Made by a program: the position numbers and the translations under genes. From CAZSIA01 sp045126355 (GTDB taxonomy: Bacteria; Bacillota_I; Bacilli_A; Acholeplasmatales; Anaeroplasmataceae): DNA of 22,663 nucleotides. Under the pieces are notes generated by a model. The model worked only from the letters and a program-made list of their open reading frames with translations. It ran no database searches and was not told the DNA's origin. This document shows, piece after piece, positions 14,774-22,663 of this stretch (the stretch's first letter is position 1; each line of letters starts with the position of its first letter). Location: NCBI GenBank assembly GCA_045126355.1, contig JBGVOE010000110.1, forward strand, positions 1 to 22,663, read 5' to 3'.

Positions 14774-15523
14774 ATGGAAACCGTATTTAAAATAGAAAAT
14801 GTTGATTTATTTTATGGAGAAAAACAAGCTCTAAAGAAAATAAATTTAGAATTATATAAAAATAAAGTTACTGCATTTATAGGACCATCTGGATGTGGTA
14901 AATCAACATTACTTAGATGTTTAAATAGAATGAATGATTTATTTGAAGGATGTAGGGTAGATGGAACTATTTTATATGAAGGACAAGATATATCAAAATT
15001 AAATACTTTAGAACTAAGAACTAAAGTAGGAATGGTATTTCAAAATCCTAATCCATTTCCAATGTCTATTTATGATAACATTGCATATGGTCCAAGATGT
15101 CAAGGAATTAAAAATAAAGAAGTCTTAAATAGAATAGTTGAAGAATCACTAAAGAAAGCAGCTTTATATGATGAAGTAAAAGATAGATTAAAAGATTCAG
15201 CCTTAGGTTTATCTGGTGGTCAACAACAAAGATTATGTATTGCTAGATGTATTGCGATGAAACCTGAAGTAATATTAATGGATGAACCAACAAGTGCATT
15301 AGATCCAATCGCAACACTAAAAATTGAAGAATTAATAAATGAACTAAAAAAAGAATTCACAATTATTATTGTCACACATAATATGCAACAAGCTACTCGT
15401 GTATCTGACTATACAGTTTTCTTTATGTTAGGAGAAGTAATTGAATGCGCTCCAACAATTGAATTATTCTCAGCACCTAAAAATAAGAAAACAGAAGACT
15501 ATATCACAGGAAGGTTTGGATAA
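14774..15523 (+). CDS. pstB: phosphate ABC transporter ATPase PstB, 249 aa
   Basis: PstB hydrolyses ATP to drive PstCA. It shows Walker A GPSGCGKST (37-45), Q-loop Q90 in VFQNPNPFPMSIYDN, a pattern special to PstB, signature LSGGQQQRLCIARC (146-159), Walker B with catalytic E171 (LMDEPTSALDP) and switch H202 (VTHNM). The end, SAPKNKKTEDYITGRFG, is the family's usual C-terminus. Length is standard. CAGGAG lies 7-12 nt before the ATG. All key residues are present, so it should be active. Confidence 0.96.
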   Translation: METVFKIENVDLFYGEKQALKKINLELYKNKVTAFIGPSGCGKSTLLRCLNRMNDLFEGCRVDGTILYEGQDISKLNTLELRTKVGMVFQNPNPFPMSIYDNIAYGPRCQGIKNKEVLNRIVEESLKKAALYDEVKDRLKDSALGLSGGQQQRLCIARCIAMKPEVILMDEPTSALDPIATLKIEELINELKKEFTIIIVTHNMQQATRVSDYTVFFMLGEVIECAPTIELFSAPKNKKTEDYITGRFG

Positions 15524-15524
15524 A

Positions 15525-16163
15525 ATGAATTTATTAAGAGGTATTGAATATTTAGAAAGTTCAATGATGCATATGGCTGATTCAGTAGTGAAAAACCTAG
15601 AATTAGCCTTTGATGCGTATTTAAATTACGCAGAAAAAGAATATCCTGTAAACGATGACATCGTAGATAATCTAGAAAGAATGATTGAAGGTGAATGCAT
15701 GCATTTGCTTTTAACAGAAAGGCCATTTGCTAGTGATTTAAGAAAAGTATCAGGTATATTAAAATTAATATCAGATTTAGAAAGATTAGGGGATCACGCA
15801 GAAGACGTTTTAGAATTTTCTTTAAAACTAAAAAACACTGAAAAACACTCTAATGAAGAGATAAATAAAGTTGTCAAATTAACATTAAGCATGGTAAAAG
15901 ATTCTATTGAATCATATTTAAAACAGGACTACAATTTAGCACAAACAGTAATTGATAGAGATGATATTGTAGATGAAATGTATTCAAGCTTAATTGAATC
16001 AATAATTCAAATGTCAAATGAAGAAAGATGTTCATCTTCTTTTGCAGTTTATACTACTCTTGTGGTAAAATATATAGAGAGAATCGCTGACCATGCAGTT
16101 AATATTGCTGAATGGGTTATTTATATAATTAGTGGTTTTCATAAAGATAAAAAAATTATCTAG
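15525..16163 (+). CDS. phoU: PhoU, phosphate signalling regulator, 212 aa
   Basis: PhoU binds the Pst transporter and the sensor kinase to keep phosphate signalling off when phosphate is plentiful. It has the two three-helix repeats, each with the family's metal-binding motif: DLERLGDHAEDV (84-95) and YIERIADHAVNI (183-194). RPFASDLRKV (66-75) before the first is also characteristic. I chose ATG 15525, 1 nt after the pstB stop, because the family N-terminus (around LRGIEYLESSMM) begins here; the frame is open 28 codons further up, inside pstB, but that part is not PhoU-like. Normal length. Confidence 0.93.
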   Translation: MNLLRGIEYLESSMMHMADSVVKNLELAFDAYLNYAEKEYPVNDDIVDNLERMIEGECMHLLLTERPFASDLRKVSGILKLISDLERLGDHAEDVLEFSLKLKNTEKHSNEEINKVVKLTLSMVKDSIESYLKQDYNLAQTVIDRDDIVDEMYSSLIESIIQMSNEERCSSSFAVYTTLVVKYIERIADHAVNIAEWVIYIISGFHKDKKII

Positions 16164-16173
16164 GAGGTTACTC

Positions 16174-16845
16174 ATGAACTATTTAATATATTCTGTAGAA
16201 GATGATAAAAACATAGCACATTTATTAAAAGTCGCATTATCTAAACAAGGTTATATAGTTGAATCATTTAATGATGGTGAATCATTTATTGAAAGATTTA
16301 AAGAACAAAAACCTAATTTAATTTTATTAGATATGATGCTTCCTAATATTCAAGGTGATGAAATTTTAAAAATGATAAGAGAAGATGATGAAAATGATGA
16401 TATTCAAATTATCATTGTCTCAGCTAATAAAATGGTAATGGATAAAGTTGATGGACTTGATTTAGGGGCAGATGACTATATTGAAAAACCATTTGATATT
16501 ATGGAATTAATATCTAGAGTAAATTCTAAGGCTAGAAGATTCTATAAAAAACAAAGATTAATAAGAGGTAATTTTATATTAGACTCTAAAAAACATGAGT
16601 TTTATAAAGATAACGAACTTATTGAATTAACTAATAAAGAATTCCAAATTATGGAACTTTTAATGAAAAGAAATGGTGAAGTTGTATCACGTGAAGATAT
16701 CTTTAATCATATTTGGGGGAATAACGGTGTATTAGAATCTAGAACTATTGATATGCATGTTAAATCATTAAGAAGTAAAATCAACGATGAAGATGGTTCA
16801 ATTATTAAGTCTGTCTATGGAATAGGATATAAAGTAGAACTATGA
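16174..16845 (+). CDS. phoB: PhoB/PhoP-type response regulator, 223 aa
   Basis: An OmpR/PhoB-class regulator. The receiver domain has acidic residues E9, D10 and D11, phospho-acceptor D53 (ILLDMMLP), S83 (IVSA) and K105 (EKPF). The winged-helix DNA-binding domain spans about 130-223, with recognition helix near 186-203 (ESRTIDMHVKSLRSKI) and the end VYGIGYKVEL. It very probably binds the two TTTACA arrays before the Na/Pi gene and pstS. I chose ATG 16174, not the upstream in-frame start at 16132, because TAGGAGGT (16161-16168), overlapping the phoU stop, lies just before it. Its TGA stop overlaps the phoR start. In Gram-positive naming it may be called phoP. Confidence 0.9.
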   Translation: MNYLIYSVEDDKNIAHLLKVALSKQGYIVESFNDGESFIERFKEQKPNLILLDMMLPNIQGDEILKMIREDDENDDIQIIIVSANKMVMDKVDGLDLGADDYIEKPFDIMELISRVNSKARRFYKKQRLIRGNFILDSKKHEFYKDNELIELTNKEFQIMELLMKRNGEVVSREDIFNHIWGNNGVLESRTIDMHVKSLRSKINDEDGSIIKSVYGIGYKVEL

Positions 16846-18485
16846 AACGTAAAATAATTTTTATAGAAATAATAAGCACTATATTAACAGTATTAGTATT
16901 ATTTGCAGTTTCATGTATTTATATTAATAATCAAAATCATAAAACTGCTGAAGATGAATTATTAACTTATTCAAATATAGCTTGCGAAATATTTGATGGA
17001 TCAAACTTTGAAGAAGTAAAAAATGTAATAGCATCTTCAAATAAAGAAGTAAGAATTACAATTATAGATAATACAGGAGAAGTAATTATCGATTCTACAC
17101 TTGTAGAAGCTGAAAATCATCTTGATAGAGAAGAACTAAAAAAATTAGAACAATATGTTACTAGATATTCAAAATCATTAAATGTTAATATGATGTATTA
17201 TGCAACGTTAGATAATGGTTACTTTATTCGTTTAGCAATACCAATAGAATCATTAAATTCATTTATTAGTAATTATTTAATATTTGGTCTTATATCGTTA
17301 TTAATAATATTATCTATATCAACGTTTATTACGGTGTTATTCTATAATAAGACTCTTCACCCAATAAAAAAAGAAATAAATAAATTAGAAGAAGTTTTAG
17401 GTAATGATTTATCTAATGAAACAGAATTTGAACATCTTTCTTCTAAGATAAATGAATTAACATTACTTTTAGATGAAAAAGTAACTTCATTATCTAATGA
17501 AAAAGAAAAATCTAAATATATCTTAGATAATATGAATCAAGGATTAGTTTTACTAGATAATGATGGTAAAGTTTCTTTAATAAATAAATATGCACTATCT
17601 TTATTTGGTTTTGAACTTGAACATATTTTAAATAAAAAGTTTATCTATTTATTTAGAGACTTAGAAGTACAAGAAAAAATCAAAAACACACTAAAAACAA
17701 AAAAAGAAAATCAAACCATTTTGGATTTGAATGGTAAAAAATATTTATTATATATTAATATTTTAGAAAGTACATGGTCAAATTCAACTGCACTTTTAAT
17801 GACTGATATTACATTGCAAGAAAACATGAATTCATTAAAAAGAGAATTCTTCGCAAATGCATCTCATGAATTAAAGAGTCCATTAACTTCAATTATTGGA
17901 TATCAACAATTAATTCAACAAGGTATATTAACTACAAATGAAGAAATCCAAGATGCAACCCTAAGAACAATCAAAGAAGCTCAAAGAATGAATAAATTAA
18001 TAAAAGAAATCTTAGATTTATCAAGATTAGAAAACAATGTTCAAACCTTACTTGAAAATGTAAGTGTTAATAAATTAATTGGTGATTGTTTAGGAGAATT
18101 AAAGCCATTAATTGAATCTAAAAATATTGAAGTTATCACTAACTTAGAAGAGATTTCAATAGAAGCAAGCCAAAGTGATTTATACAAATTAATAAAAAAT
18201 ATTATTGATAATTCTGTTGCTTATAATAATCAAAATGGAAAATTAATAATCGAATTATCAAAAAATAAACTTACAATTTCAGATACTGGTGTTGGAATCT
18301 CAAAAGAAGATTTAGAACATATTTTCGAAAGATTCTACCGTGTTGATAAAGCAAGATCTAGAGAATCATCAGGTACAGGACTAGGTTTATCAATTGTTAA
18401 ACATATATGCATTCTTTATGGATATAAGATAAGTGTAGAAAGTCAACTTGGTAAAGGTTCGACATTTATTATTAAATTTAAATAA
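16842..18485 (+). CDS. phoR: PhoR-type sensor histidine kinase, 547 aa
   Basis: The membrane kinase partner of the regulator before it, joined by an ATGA overlap. Domains in order: helix 1 (about 5-28), an outer domain of about 115 residues, helix 2 (about 144-168), a HAMP-like linker with coiled coil to about 222, a PAS-like domain (about 223-325, ILDNMNQGLVLLDNDGKVSLIN), dimerisation helices with phospho-His H342 (FFANASHELKSPL), and the ATPase domain with N-box N457 (NIIDNSVAYN), G1 box D481 (DTGVGIS), ERFYRVDKARSR and G2 box GTGLGLS (511-517). This is the PhoR layout. A terminator follows 7 nt after the stop, ending the operon. Confidence 0.92.
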   Translation: MKRKIIFIEIISTILTVLVLFAVSCIYINNQNHKTAEDELLTYSNIACEIFDGSNFEEVKNVIASSNKEVRITIIDNTGEVIIDSTLVEAENHLDREELKKLEQYVTRYSKSLNVNMMYYATLDNGYFIRLAIPIESLNSFISNYLIFGLISLLIILSISTFITVLFYNKTLHPIKKEINKLEEVLGNDLSNETEFEHLSSKINELTLLLDEKVTSLSNEKEKSKYILDNMNQGLVLLDNDGKVSLINKYALSLFGFELEHILNKKFIYLFRDLEVQEKIKNTLKTKKENQTILDLNGKKYLLYINILESTWSNSTALLMTDITLQENMNSLKREFFANASHELKSPLTSIIGYQQLIQQGILTTNEEIQDATLRTIKEAQRMNKLIKEILDLSRLENNVQTLLENVSVNKLIGDCLGELKPLIESKNIEVITNLEEISIEASQSDLYKLIKNIIDNSVAYNNQNGKLIIELSKNKLTISDTGVGISKEDLEHIFERFYRVDKARSRESSGTGLGLSIVKHICILYGYKISVESQLGKGSTFIIKFK

Positions 18486-18492
18486 TATGCTT

Positions 18493-18521
18493 GCCATCTA
18501 TTAAATTAGATGGCTATTTTT
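18493..18521 (+). terminator. terminator of the pst-pho operon
   Basis: GCCATCTA (18493-18500) and TAGATGGC (18507-18514) form a perfect 8-bp stem with a 6-nt loop, followed by TATTTTT. Confidence 0.88.
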
Positions 18522-18733
18522 AAAAATTAAAATGAACCTACAAAGTTAGATTTAATAATTTTATTTTATTGTGTTTTACAACCATTCTTTTAATTAAGGC
18601 TGTATTGATATTGTTTAATTTATATCTCTTATTATCAGGAATGATTGAATAACTAGCAGTACGAAAAAAGTTAATATCGGCTACGAATATTTGTCTTATG
18701 GCGATTAATTCATTAGCTAATGTTGTAGCACTG
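18522..18733. other. non-coding stretch, possibly holding a minus-strand gene remnant
   Basis: No intact gene is seen. On the minus strand, one frame is open from 18747 to the TAG at 18538-18540, 69 codons without a start and without a ribosome binding site. Its composition is not clearly foreign and no family is recognised. It could be a decayed gene end or chance. Confidence 0.3.
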
Positions 18734-18924
18734 ATGAAATAATTATTTTATCTAGTTATCAGATGGTTAATATGGTTATTGCGACTAGATGATATGACCA
18801 TCTGTTAAATATGTAACCACCAAGGTGTTATTTTAGGTAATAGATGAGATGAAAATTGGTCATATGTTAATTATTATATAGCCACCAGCTTTCTCGATGT
18901 TAATTATTAAAGTATCCCACATGT
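18734..18924. repeat. 191-nt dispersed repeat, copy 2
   Basis: Gap-free partner of 9073-9263, about 91% identical. The outer 36 bases on the left and 41 on the right are identical, and the differences cluster in the middle. CAGATGGT (18760-18767) pairs perfectly with ACCATCTG (18797-18804); the same stem in copy 1 is one pair weaker through a G-T pair and a mismatch. Both copies have the same orientation relative to the genes around them. Confidence 0.9.
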
Positions 18925-19420
18925 AGAAAGTGTGACAATGTTGGAGCTTAAGAAGCTTCAAAAACAATAAAAAAATGCATAAAAATAACGAATTGAGAGA
19001 GCAAAAGTACAAATAAAAGTATTTTTGTTCTTTTTTATTGTTCCACCTATTCACGATAACAACGTTTAACTTGGAAATACAAAATTGCTAAATTTGGTAG
19101 AAGGTCGTTAATGTGAAAAGGTAAAAACGATTGGTATGAACATATCTTTTTGCCATAAATCGTTATATATAGATTAATTATTTTAAGAAATTAATGGACA
19201 TATCTTTATAAAAATAGACTTAGGTTGATTTAGTGAAGAAGAACATGTTGTAATTATTAATAGCTATTATTTATAGTTTAGGTTAAACGCTGAAATTATG
19301 CTGCCACTTTTGCCTTGTTACTCATTACATTTATAATAAATGCAAAATTGTTGTAAATAATATTTCGTTTTTATTTGCTATACACTTACTTGTTCGCGTT
19401 TGAAGACCTAATGGTACTGG
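18925..19420. other. long non-coding stretch
   Basis: No gene is supported. Visible elements are a 9-bp hairpin (18941-18949 with 18953-18961), the terminator at 18996-19036, a direct repeat ACATATCTTT (19140-19149 and 19198-19207) and an inverted repeat AACGATT/AATCGTT (19126-19132, 19158-19164). I see no tRNA or rRNA. Base composition is slightly less extreme than in the coding regions, as in decayed DNA. Confidence 0.5.
18996..19036 (+). terminator. Rho-independent terminator downstream of repeat copy 2
   Basis: A 15-bp stem with several G-T pairs (18996-19010 with 19019-19033) and an 8-nt loop is followed by six T (19031-19036). No gene lies between the pst-pho terminator and this one, so it may end a non-coding transcript that includes the repeat. 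Confidence 0.65.
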
Positions 19421-19424
19421 ATAT

Positions 19425-19453
19425 TTTATTTCTTAAATTAAATATGGTATACT
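19425..19453 (+). promoter_or_regulatory. extended -10 promoter of the XRE-lipoprotein pair
   Basis: TTTATT (19425-19430), a 17-nt spacer and TATACT (19448-19453) preceded by TGG, an extended -10. The block matches 21146-21174 almost base for base. Further down, AAAGGAACAA is repeated in tandem at 19491-19500 and 19501-19510, a possible operator in the leader. Confidence 0.6.
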
Positions 19454-19559
19454 TTTATTAGAAAATATCCTGTTTATTCTTTAAAAATTAAAAGGAACAA
19501 AAAGGAACAATCAAAAAAGTGTATTTATGATATTATAAATACAAAGGAGAGATGCCTTT

Positions 19560-20177
19560 ATGGAATTTAAAGATAAATTAAAACAATTAAGATTAAATAG
19601 AGATTTATCACAGGAAGCTATCGCTAAAGATTTAGTAACCAGTCGTTCTACATATGCTAAATGGGAAAACGGAATAAGATTACCTAATAGTGCATCATTA
19701 GAATTAATTGCGAAATATTTTGATATTACTGTAGAAGAACTCTTTGATAACGAAGATAAAACAAACATAATAATTAAAAATAATGATAGACTAAATGATT
19801 TGACTATAGGGGTAATAACTGTTGCTTCAATTATAGTAACATGTATTATTTCATTATTGTATTTCTTTAAGATATATGGAACATATTGTATTGATATTCT
19901 AGGAATGTTAAATGATAAAGGATACATCTATATTACTTACAGTTTATCAGAAATGGAAGGAAATCCATTCTGGATAATATCATTAATAGTAAACTTTTTA
20001 TTCATTACATCAGCAGTATTATTGTATCTATTTAGAAATAATAAACATTATAAAACAATCAAAATTGCATTTATAGTATTATTGATTTTAGCACTTATCT
20101 GCGCAGTTTTATCATTCCTTTCAGGAAGATTTATGTTAGCTAATTGGCTTAAAGATTATTTATTATTGGAGGTTTAA
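19560..20177 (+). CDS. XRE-family regulator with three membrane helices, 205 aa
   Basis: Residues 5-62 are an XRE/Cro HTH (VTSRSTYAKWENGIRLPNS). Membrane helices follow at about 82-104, 137-158 and 167-187, with an outer loop of about 32 residues between the first two. AAAGGAGA (19543-19550) lies 9 nt before the ATG. The last codons contain the GGAGGT site of the following lipoprotein gene, which starts 4 nt after this stop, so the two are one translationally coupled unit. The layout is the same as that of the 203-aa protein at 5258 but the membrane parts are not obviously similar. It is probably a membrane-bound regulator whose activity may depend on the coupled lipoprotein (inference). Confidence 0.8.
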   Translation: MEFKDKLKQLRLNRDLSQEAIAKDLVTSRSTYAKWENGIRLPNSASLELIAKYFDITVEELFDNEDKTNIIIKNNDRLNDLTIGVITVASIIVTCIISLLYFFKIYGTYCIDILGMLNDKGYIYITYSLSEMEGNPFWIISLIVNFLFITSAVLLYLFRNNKHYKTIKIAFIVLLILALICAVLSFLSGRFMLANWLKDYLLLEV

Positions 20178-20181
20178 CAAC

Positions 20182-21111
20182 ATGAAAAAATTGTTACTTT
20201 TATTATTACTAATATTAACATTAACAAGCTGTAATACTGTTACTGATGAATTACCACAAGGTGAAGATTTAACAATTGAACAAGCTTATACACAATATGG
20301 AAAAATGGTAGAACAATTTCAAAGAGAATTTGATGAAAATTCTTCATTTGATTCAGTTTATTATAAAAATGAATATAAAGAAATAGAATATAACAAATCA
20401 AAAGATAGAGATGAAGAAAAATATACAACTACTATAATTACTTTAAATAAAGTAAATTATCACTATCATTGCGAAACATATTTTGAAAACAAAACTTCAG
20501 AATCATCATCAACAGAAGTAGTAGATGCATATGTAAAAGACGAAAAATTACATTATTTTAGAACATATACGATAGATAAAAGAGTAGTTCATAAGAAATA
20601 CTATATTTGCGATGTTGATTATTTATGGAGTGAAGATTATGAATATAGCGGTCATGTAGAAGAGATTTTAGGTGAAGTATTCATCGAAAATGTAGAAGAA
20701 AGATTATCAAAAGAAGATCATAGAATTGCAATTAGAGGTAATTATTATTTTATTACACCAACTAACTATACTCCAACACCAAGCTTAGAAAAATTCACAG
20801 AATACCTTTCAGATGCTGAAACTTTAGCAATCAAAAATAATAAAGATACTAGCGAATTCTCATTTTATAGTACATTTGCAGTAGATTCTGAAGTTATTGA
20901 ATACAACCTAGCAGTTAAAAACTCAGTTTTGTATACTAGTGGATTATTAACAGAATACAAACAAAATTTCTACAATGGTAATTATTGGTATCAAACATAT
21001 CAATATAATATAGATATTCAACTTCCAACATTTAATCTTTCTGAATACGAAGAAACTGAACCATCTAGATTTAGTGTTTCTTTTGTAGATTGGGAGCATA
21101 AAGTTTATTAA
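20182..21111 (+). CDS. putative lipoprotein coupled to an XRE membrane regulator, 309 aa
   Basis: An eight-Leu-rich signal core ends in lipobox L14-T-S-C17. The mature part is acidic, rich in Glu, Tyr and Lys, beta-leaning, without membrane segments or a recognised domain. GGAGGT (20168-20173) sits within the end of the regulator gene, which strongly supports co-expression. An outward-facing lipoprotein beside a membrane regulator could be its sensor, ligand trap or target, but the sequence does not say which. A weak terminator follows. Confidence 0.75.
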   Translation: MKKLLLLLLLILTLTSCNTVTDELPQGEDLTIEQAYTQYGKMVEQFQREFDENSSFDSVYYKNEYKEIEYNKSKDRDEEKYTTTIITLNKVNYHYHCETYFENKTSESSSTEVVDAYVKDEKLHYFRTYTIDKRVVHKKYYICDVDYLWSEDYEYSGHVEEILGEVFIENVEERLSKEDHRIAIRGNYYFITPTNYTPTPSLEKFTEYLSDAETLAIKNNKDTSEFSFYSTFAVDSEVIEYNLAVKNSVLYTSGLLTEYKQNFYNGNYWYQTYQYNIDIQLPTFNLSEYEETEPSRFSVSFVDWEHKVY

Positions 21112-21119
21112 TATTTTTT

Positions 21120-21153
21120 AGCCTTTAGTATATAATTGCTAGAGGTTTATTTC
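21120..21153 (+). terminator. weak terminator after the lipoprotein gene
   Basis: AGCCTTTAG (21120-21128) pairs with CTAGAGGTT (21139-21147) through seven Watson-Crick and two G-T pairs. The run after it is T-rich (TTTATTTCTT) but broken. It overlaps the next promoter. Confidence 0.5.
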
Positions 21154-21174
21154 TTATAAGAAATATGGTATAAT
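21146..21174 (+). promoter_or_regulatory. extended -10 promoter with a palindromic operator
   Basis: TTTATT (21146-21151), a 17-nt spacer and TATAAT (21169-21174) preceded by TGG. The perfect 16-bp palindrome ATTTCTTATAAGAAAT (21149-21164) fills the spacer, a position where a dimeric repressor would block RNA polymerase. Confidence 0.65.
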
Positions 21175-21229
21175 TTTTCCGATTTATATATATTAATTTA
21201 TAAAGGATAAAAGAAGAGAGCTGAAATAT

Positions 21230-22663
21230 ATGAAAAAAATATTTTTATTTATATGCATTATTACTATGCTAATACTTGTTGGATGTAATAATACACCTAC
21301 TACAGGTGGTAATAATGATTATCCTACAGGTGCAGAGGAAATAAAAGTTGATAATTTCAATGATTATTTTGATGTAAAAGTTACAACTGACATATCAGAA
21401 AATTATTTTGAGGAAGATGCCCAATGTTCAAAACAAACTAAAGCTGTATCATATGTTGCATTTATTCCAAAAACTAATTATAGTGCAGTTGTTGTAGAAT
21501 TAAAATTTCAATTAAATTCTAAGATATCTATTGGATATTCTAATATAGGAGATCCTGTTAATTCTAGCGAACAAACTATAACACTTAATAATGGAATAAC
21601 TAATAAATCATTCACAATTACTAAAGAGAATGATTACACTTATAAAGTTGTAAGCGGTTCAAATAATATTACAATAACAAGTGTTACAGGATATGTAATG
21701 CCTGGTAAAGATATATATGAATTAAATGAATATGAAAATGCATTACAAAATCAAACACTTGAAGATTCAAATTTAGTAAAAAACGAATTAGAAACAGTTA
21801 TTAATAATTATAAAAATAAATTTAATAATGCAAATAGTTATAAATATACACCAACTTCTTATTATGAGTTTAAATCTATTTATGGAACTGGTAGAGATGC
21901 ATCTAATGAAGTAAACTTAGGTAATAATGGTTATTCTGTAGATATTGAAAACAAAATTTATTCTACGAGTTTATATAATTACTATGTTAAAAATGATTCT
22001 GTGTATCGTCAGTATAAAAACCAATTTGGATTAGTAGAAGAAAATATAGAAGAAAATATGAAACCAGAAACATTTATTAGTGAAATTTCTCCAAGCTTTG
22101 AAGGATTGTTTGATGAAAATGCAATATATGAAAAAAATGGAAATGAATATTATGGATATATAACTTTAGACAAAATGGCTAATGATAATATTTCAGAATA
22201 TTTTAAATCACACTTGCAAAACTATAACATTACGTCAAATTGGGATAAATTTGTAGTTAAATATTCATTTTTGCTTGTTGATGAAAGTTTCTTATTTGAA
22301 GTTGAATTGCATTATGCTAATGCATTATATCCAAATGAATATTATGATAATACAATTGTTTATGGGTTTAAAATCAGCAGCCTTAATAAAGCACAGCCAA
22401 CTATTTATGTTGCTGGAAAAGATAGTTTTGCTTTAGAAGATAATAAAGAAGATGCATTAAAATATCTTACTGGTTTAGTAGAAGTGGATAGTAATACTAC
22501 AGAAATTAAACTTTCAACATGTAATACACATACAGATGAACCAAGTTCTAGGGATAAAAATTATTTACCTATCAGAATAAAAGAAAGTGGAATTTATGAA
22601 TTTTATATTGATGGAAGAAAAATAGATATTTATTCTGCTGAAACTGATTATACAAGTCAGTAT
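21230..22663 (+). CDS. putative lipoprotein, 3' partial (478 codons visible)
   Basis: Starting at ATG 21230 the frame stays open to the window edge. The signal peptide MKKIFLFICIITMLILVGC has lipobox L16-V-G-C19, followed by a Thr/Gly/Asn-rich linker typical of a surface lipoprotein. The rest is acidic and Asn/Tyr-rich, with no membrane segment or domain I recognise. AAAGGA (21202-21207) is too distant to be the ribosome binding site; AGAGAGC (21216-21222) about 8 nt upstream is the more likely, though weak, site. It has its own palindrome-bearing promoter. It resembles the other lipoproteins here in style only; no clear homology was seen by eye. Confidence 0.78.
   Translation, partial: MKKIFLFICIITMLILVGCNNTPTTGGNNDYPTGAEEIKVDNFNDYFDVKVTTDISENYFEEDAQCSKQTKAVSYVAFIPKTNYSAVVVELKFQLNSKISIGYSNIGDPVNSSEQTITLNNGITNKSFTITKENDYTYKVVSGSNNITITSVTGYVMPGKDIYELNEYENALQNQTLEDSNLVKNELETVINNYKNKFNNANSYKYTPTSYYEFKSIYGTGRDASNEVNLGNNGYSVDIENKIYSTSLYNYYVKNDSVYRQYKNQFGLVEENIEENMKPETFISEISPSFEGLFDENAIYEKNGNEYYGYITLDKMANDNISEYFKSHLQNYNITSNWDKFVVKYSFLLVDESFLFEVELHYANALYPNEYYDNTIVYGFKISSLNKAQPTIYVAGKDSFALEDNKEDALKYLTGLVEVDSNTTEIKLSTCNTHTDEPSSRDKNYLPIRIKESGIYEFYIDGRKIDIYSAETDYTSQY

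Noticed and set aside
15441..15524. Longer phoU start inside pstB
   Set aside because: The extra 28 residues overlap pstB in another frame, are unlike PhoU, and the ATG at 15525 fits the family start.
16132..16173. Longer phoB start
   Set aside because: TAGGAGGT directly before 16174 and the receiver-domain start at MNYLIYSVEDD mark the later ATG as the real one.
16843..16845. Mollicute code with TGA as Trp
   Set aside because: TGA ends phoB exactly at the family's usual C-terminus, and Trp is TGG in all genes.
18860..19054. 64-codon minus-strand frame across repeat copy 2
   Set aside because: The matching part in copy 1 does not preserve the frame as a protein (changes alter residues and a stop follows at once), and there is no good ribosome binding site.
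19391..19425. Stretch slightly resembling a 5S rRNA or tRNA fragment
   Set aside because: Only a few words match by eye; no cloverleaf or 5S helices can be drawn.
19511..19927. 138-codon minus-strand frame opposite the XRE gene at 19560
   Set aside because: Antisense to a clear HTH-membrane gene; no independent signal.

Overview
The window is very AT-rich and densely coded, and nearly every gene is on the + strand. Shine-Dalgarno sites are strong (AGGAGG/GGAGGT), lipoprotein signal peptides are plentiful, and Trp is always TGG. Stops are TAA or TAG, with a single TGA where phoB overlaps phoR. This fits a low-GC Bacillota genome (Bacilli/Erysipelotrichia/RF39-like gut lineages) using the standard genetic code. 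The taxonomic guess is inference from composition and protein style.

Layout. 1-5869 is an accessory region: the tail of an unknown gene, two lipoproteins, then three XRE-type regulators anchored in the membrane, each with its own ribosome binding site and probable promoter. 5929-8448 is a two-gene operon with a good sigma-A-like promoter: an ABC-F ATPase behind a structured leader with a tiny upstream ORF, followed 4 nt later by an amidohydrolase. 8581-9081 is a soluble XRE regulator whose stop codon lies in a 191-nt repeat. 9082-9675 is non-coding.

9676-18485 is a complete phosphate module. A Na/Pi cotransporter with a PhoU-like tail has its own promoter with three TTTACA repeats. Behind four TTTACA repeats follows the gene string pstS-pstC-pstA-small membrane protein-pstB-phoU-phoB-phoR, with gaps of 1-10 nt or overlaps and no internal terminator seen. 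PhoR/PhoB should sense phosphate status and bind the TTTACA boxes. PstSCAB imports phosphate and PhoU links transporter to kinase. The most striking item is PstS: its two halves are in reversed order, as in a circular permutation. PstA carries an unusual extracytoplasmic insertion of roughly 120 residues.

18486-19559 is a non-coding stretch with the second copy of the 191-nt repeat. 19560-22663 holds another membrane-anchored XRE regulator coupled to a lipoprotein, and a further lipoprotein running off the end. The promoters of these last two units share an almost identical module of about 32 nt, one version of which holds a perfect 16-bp palindrome.
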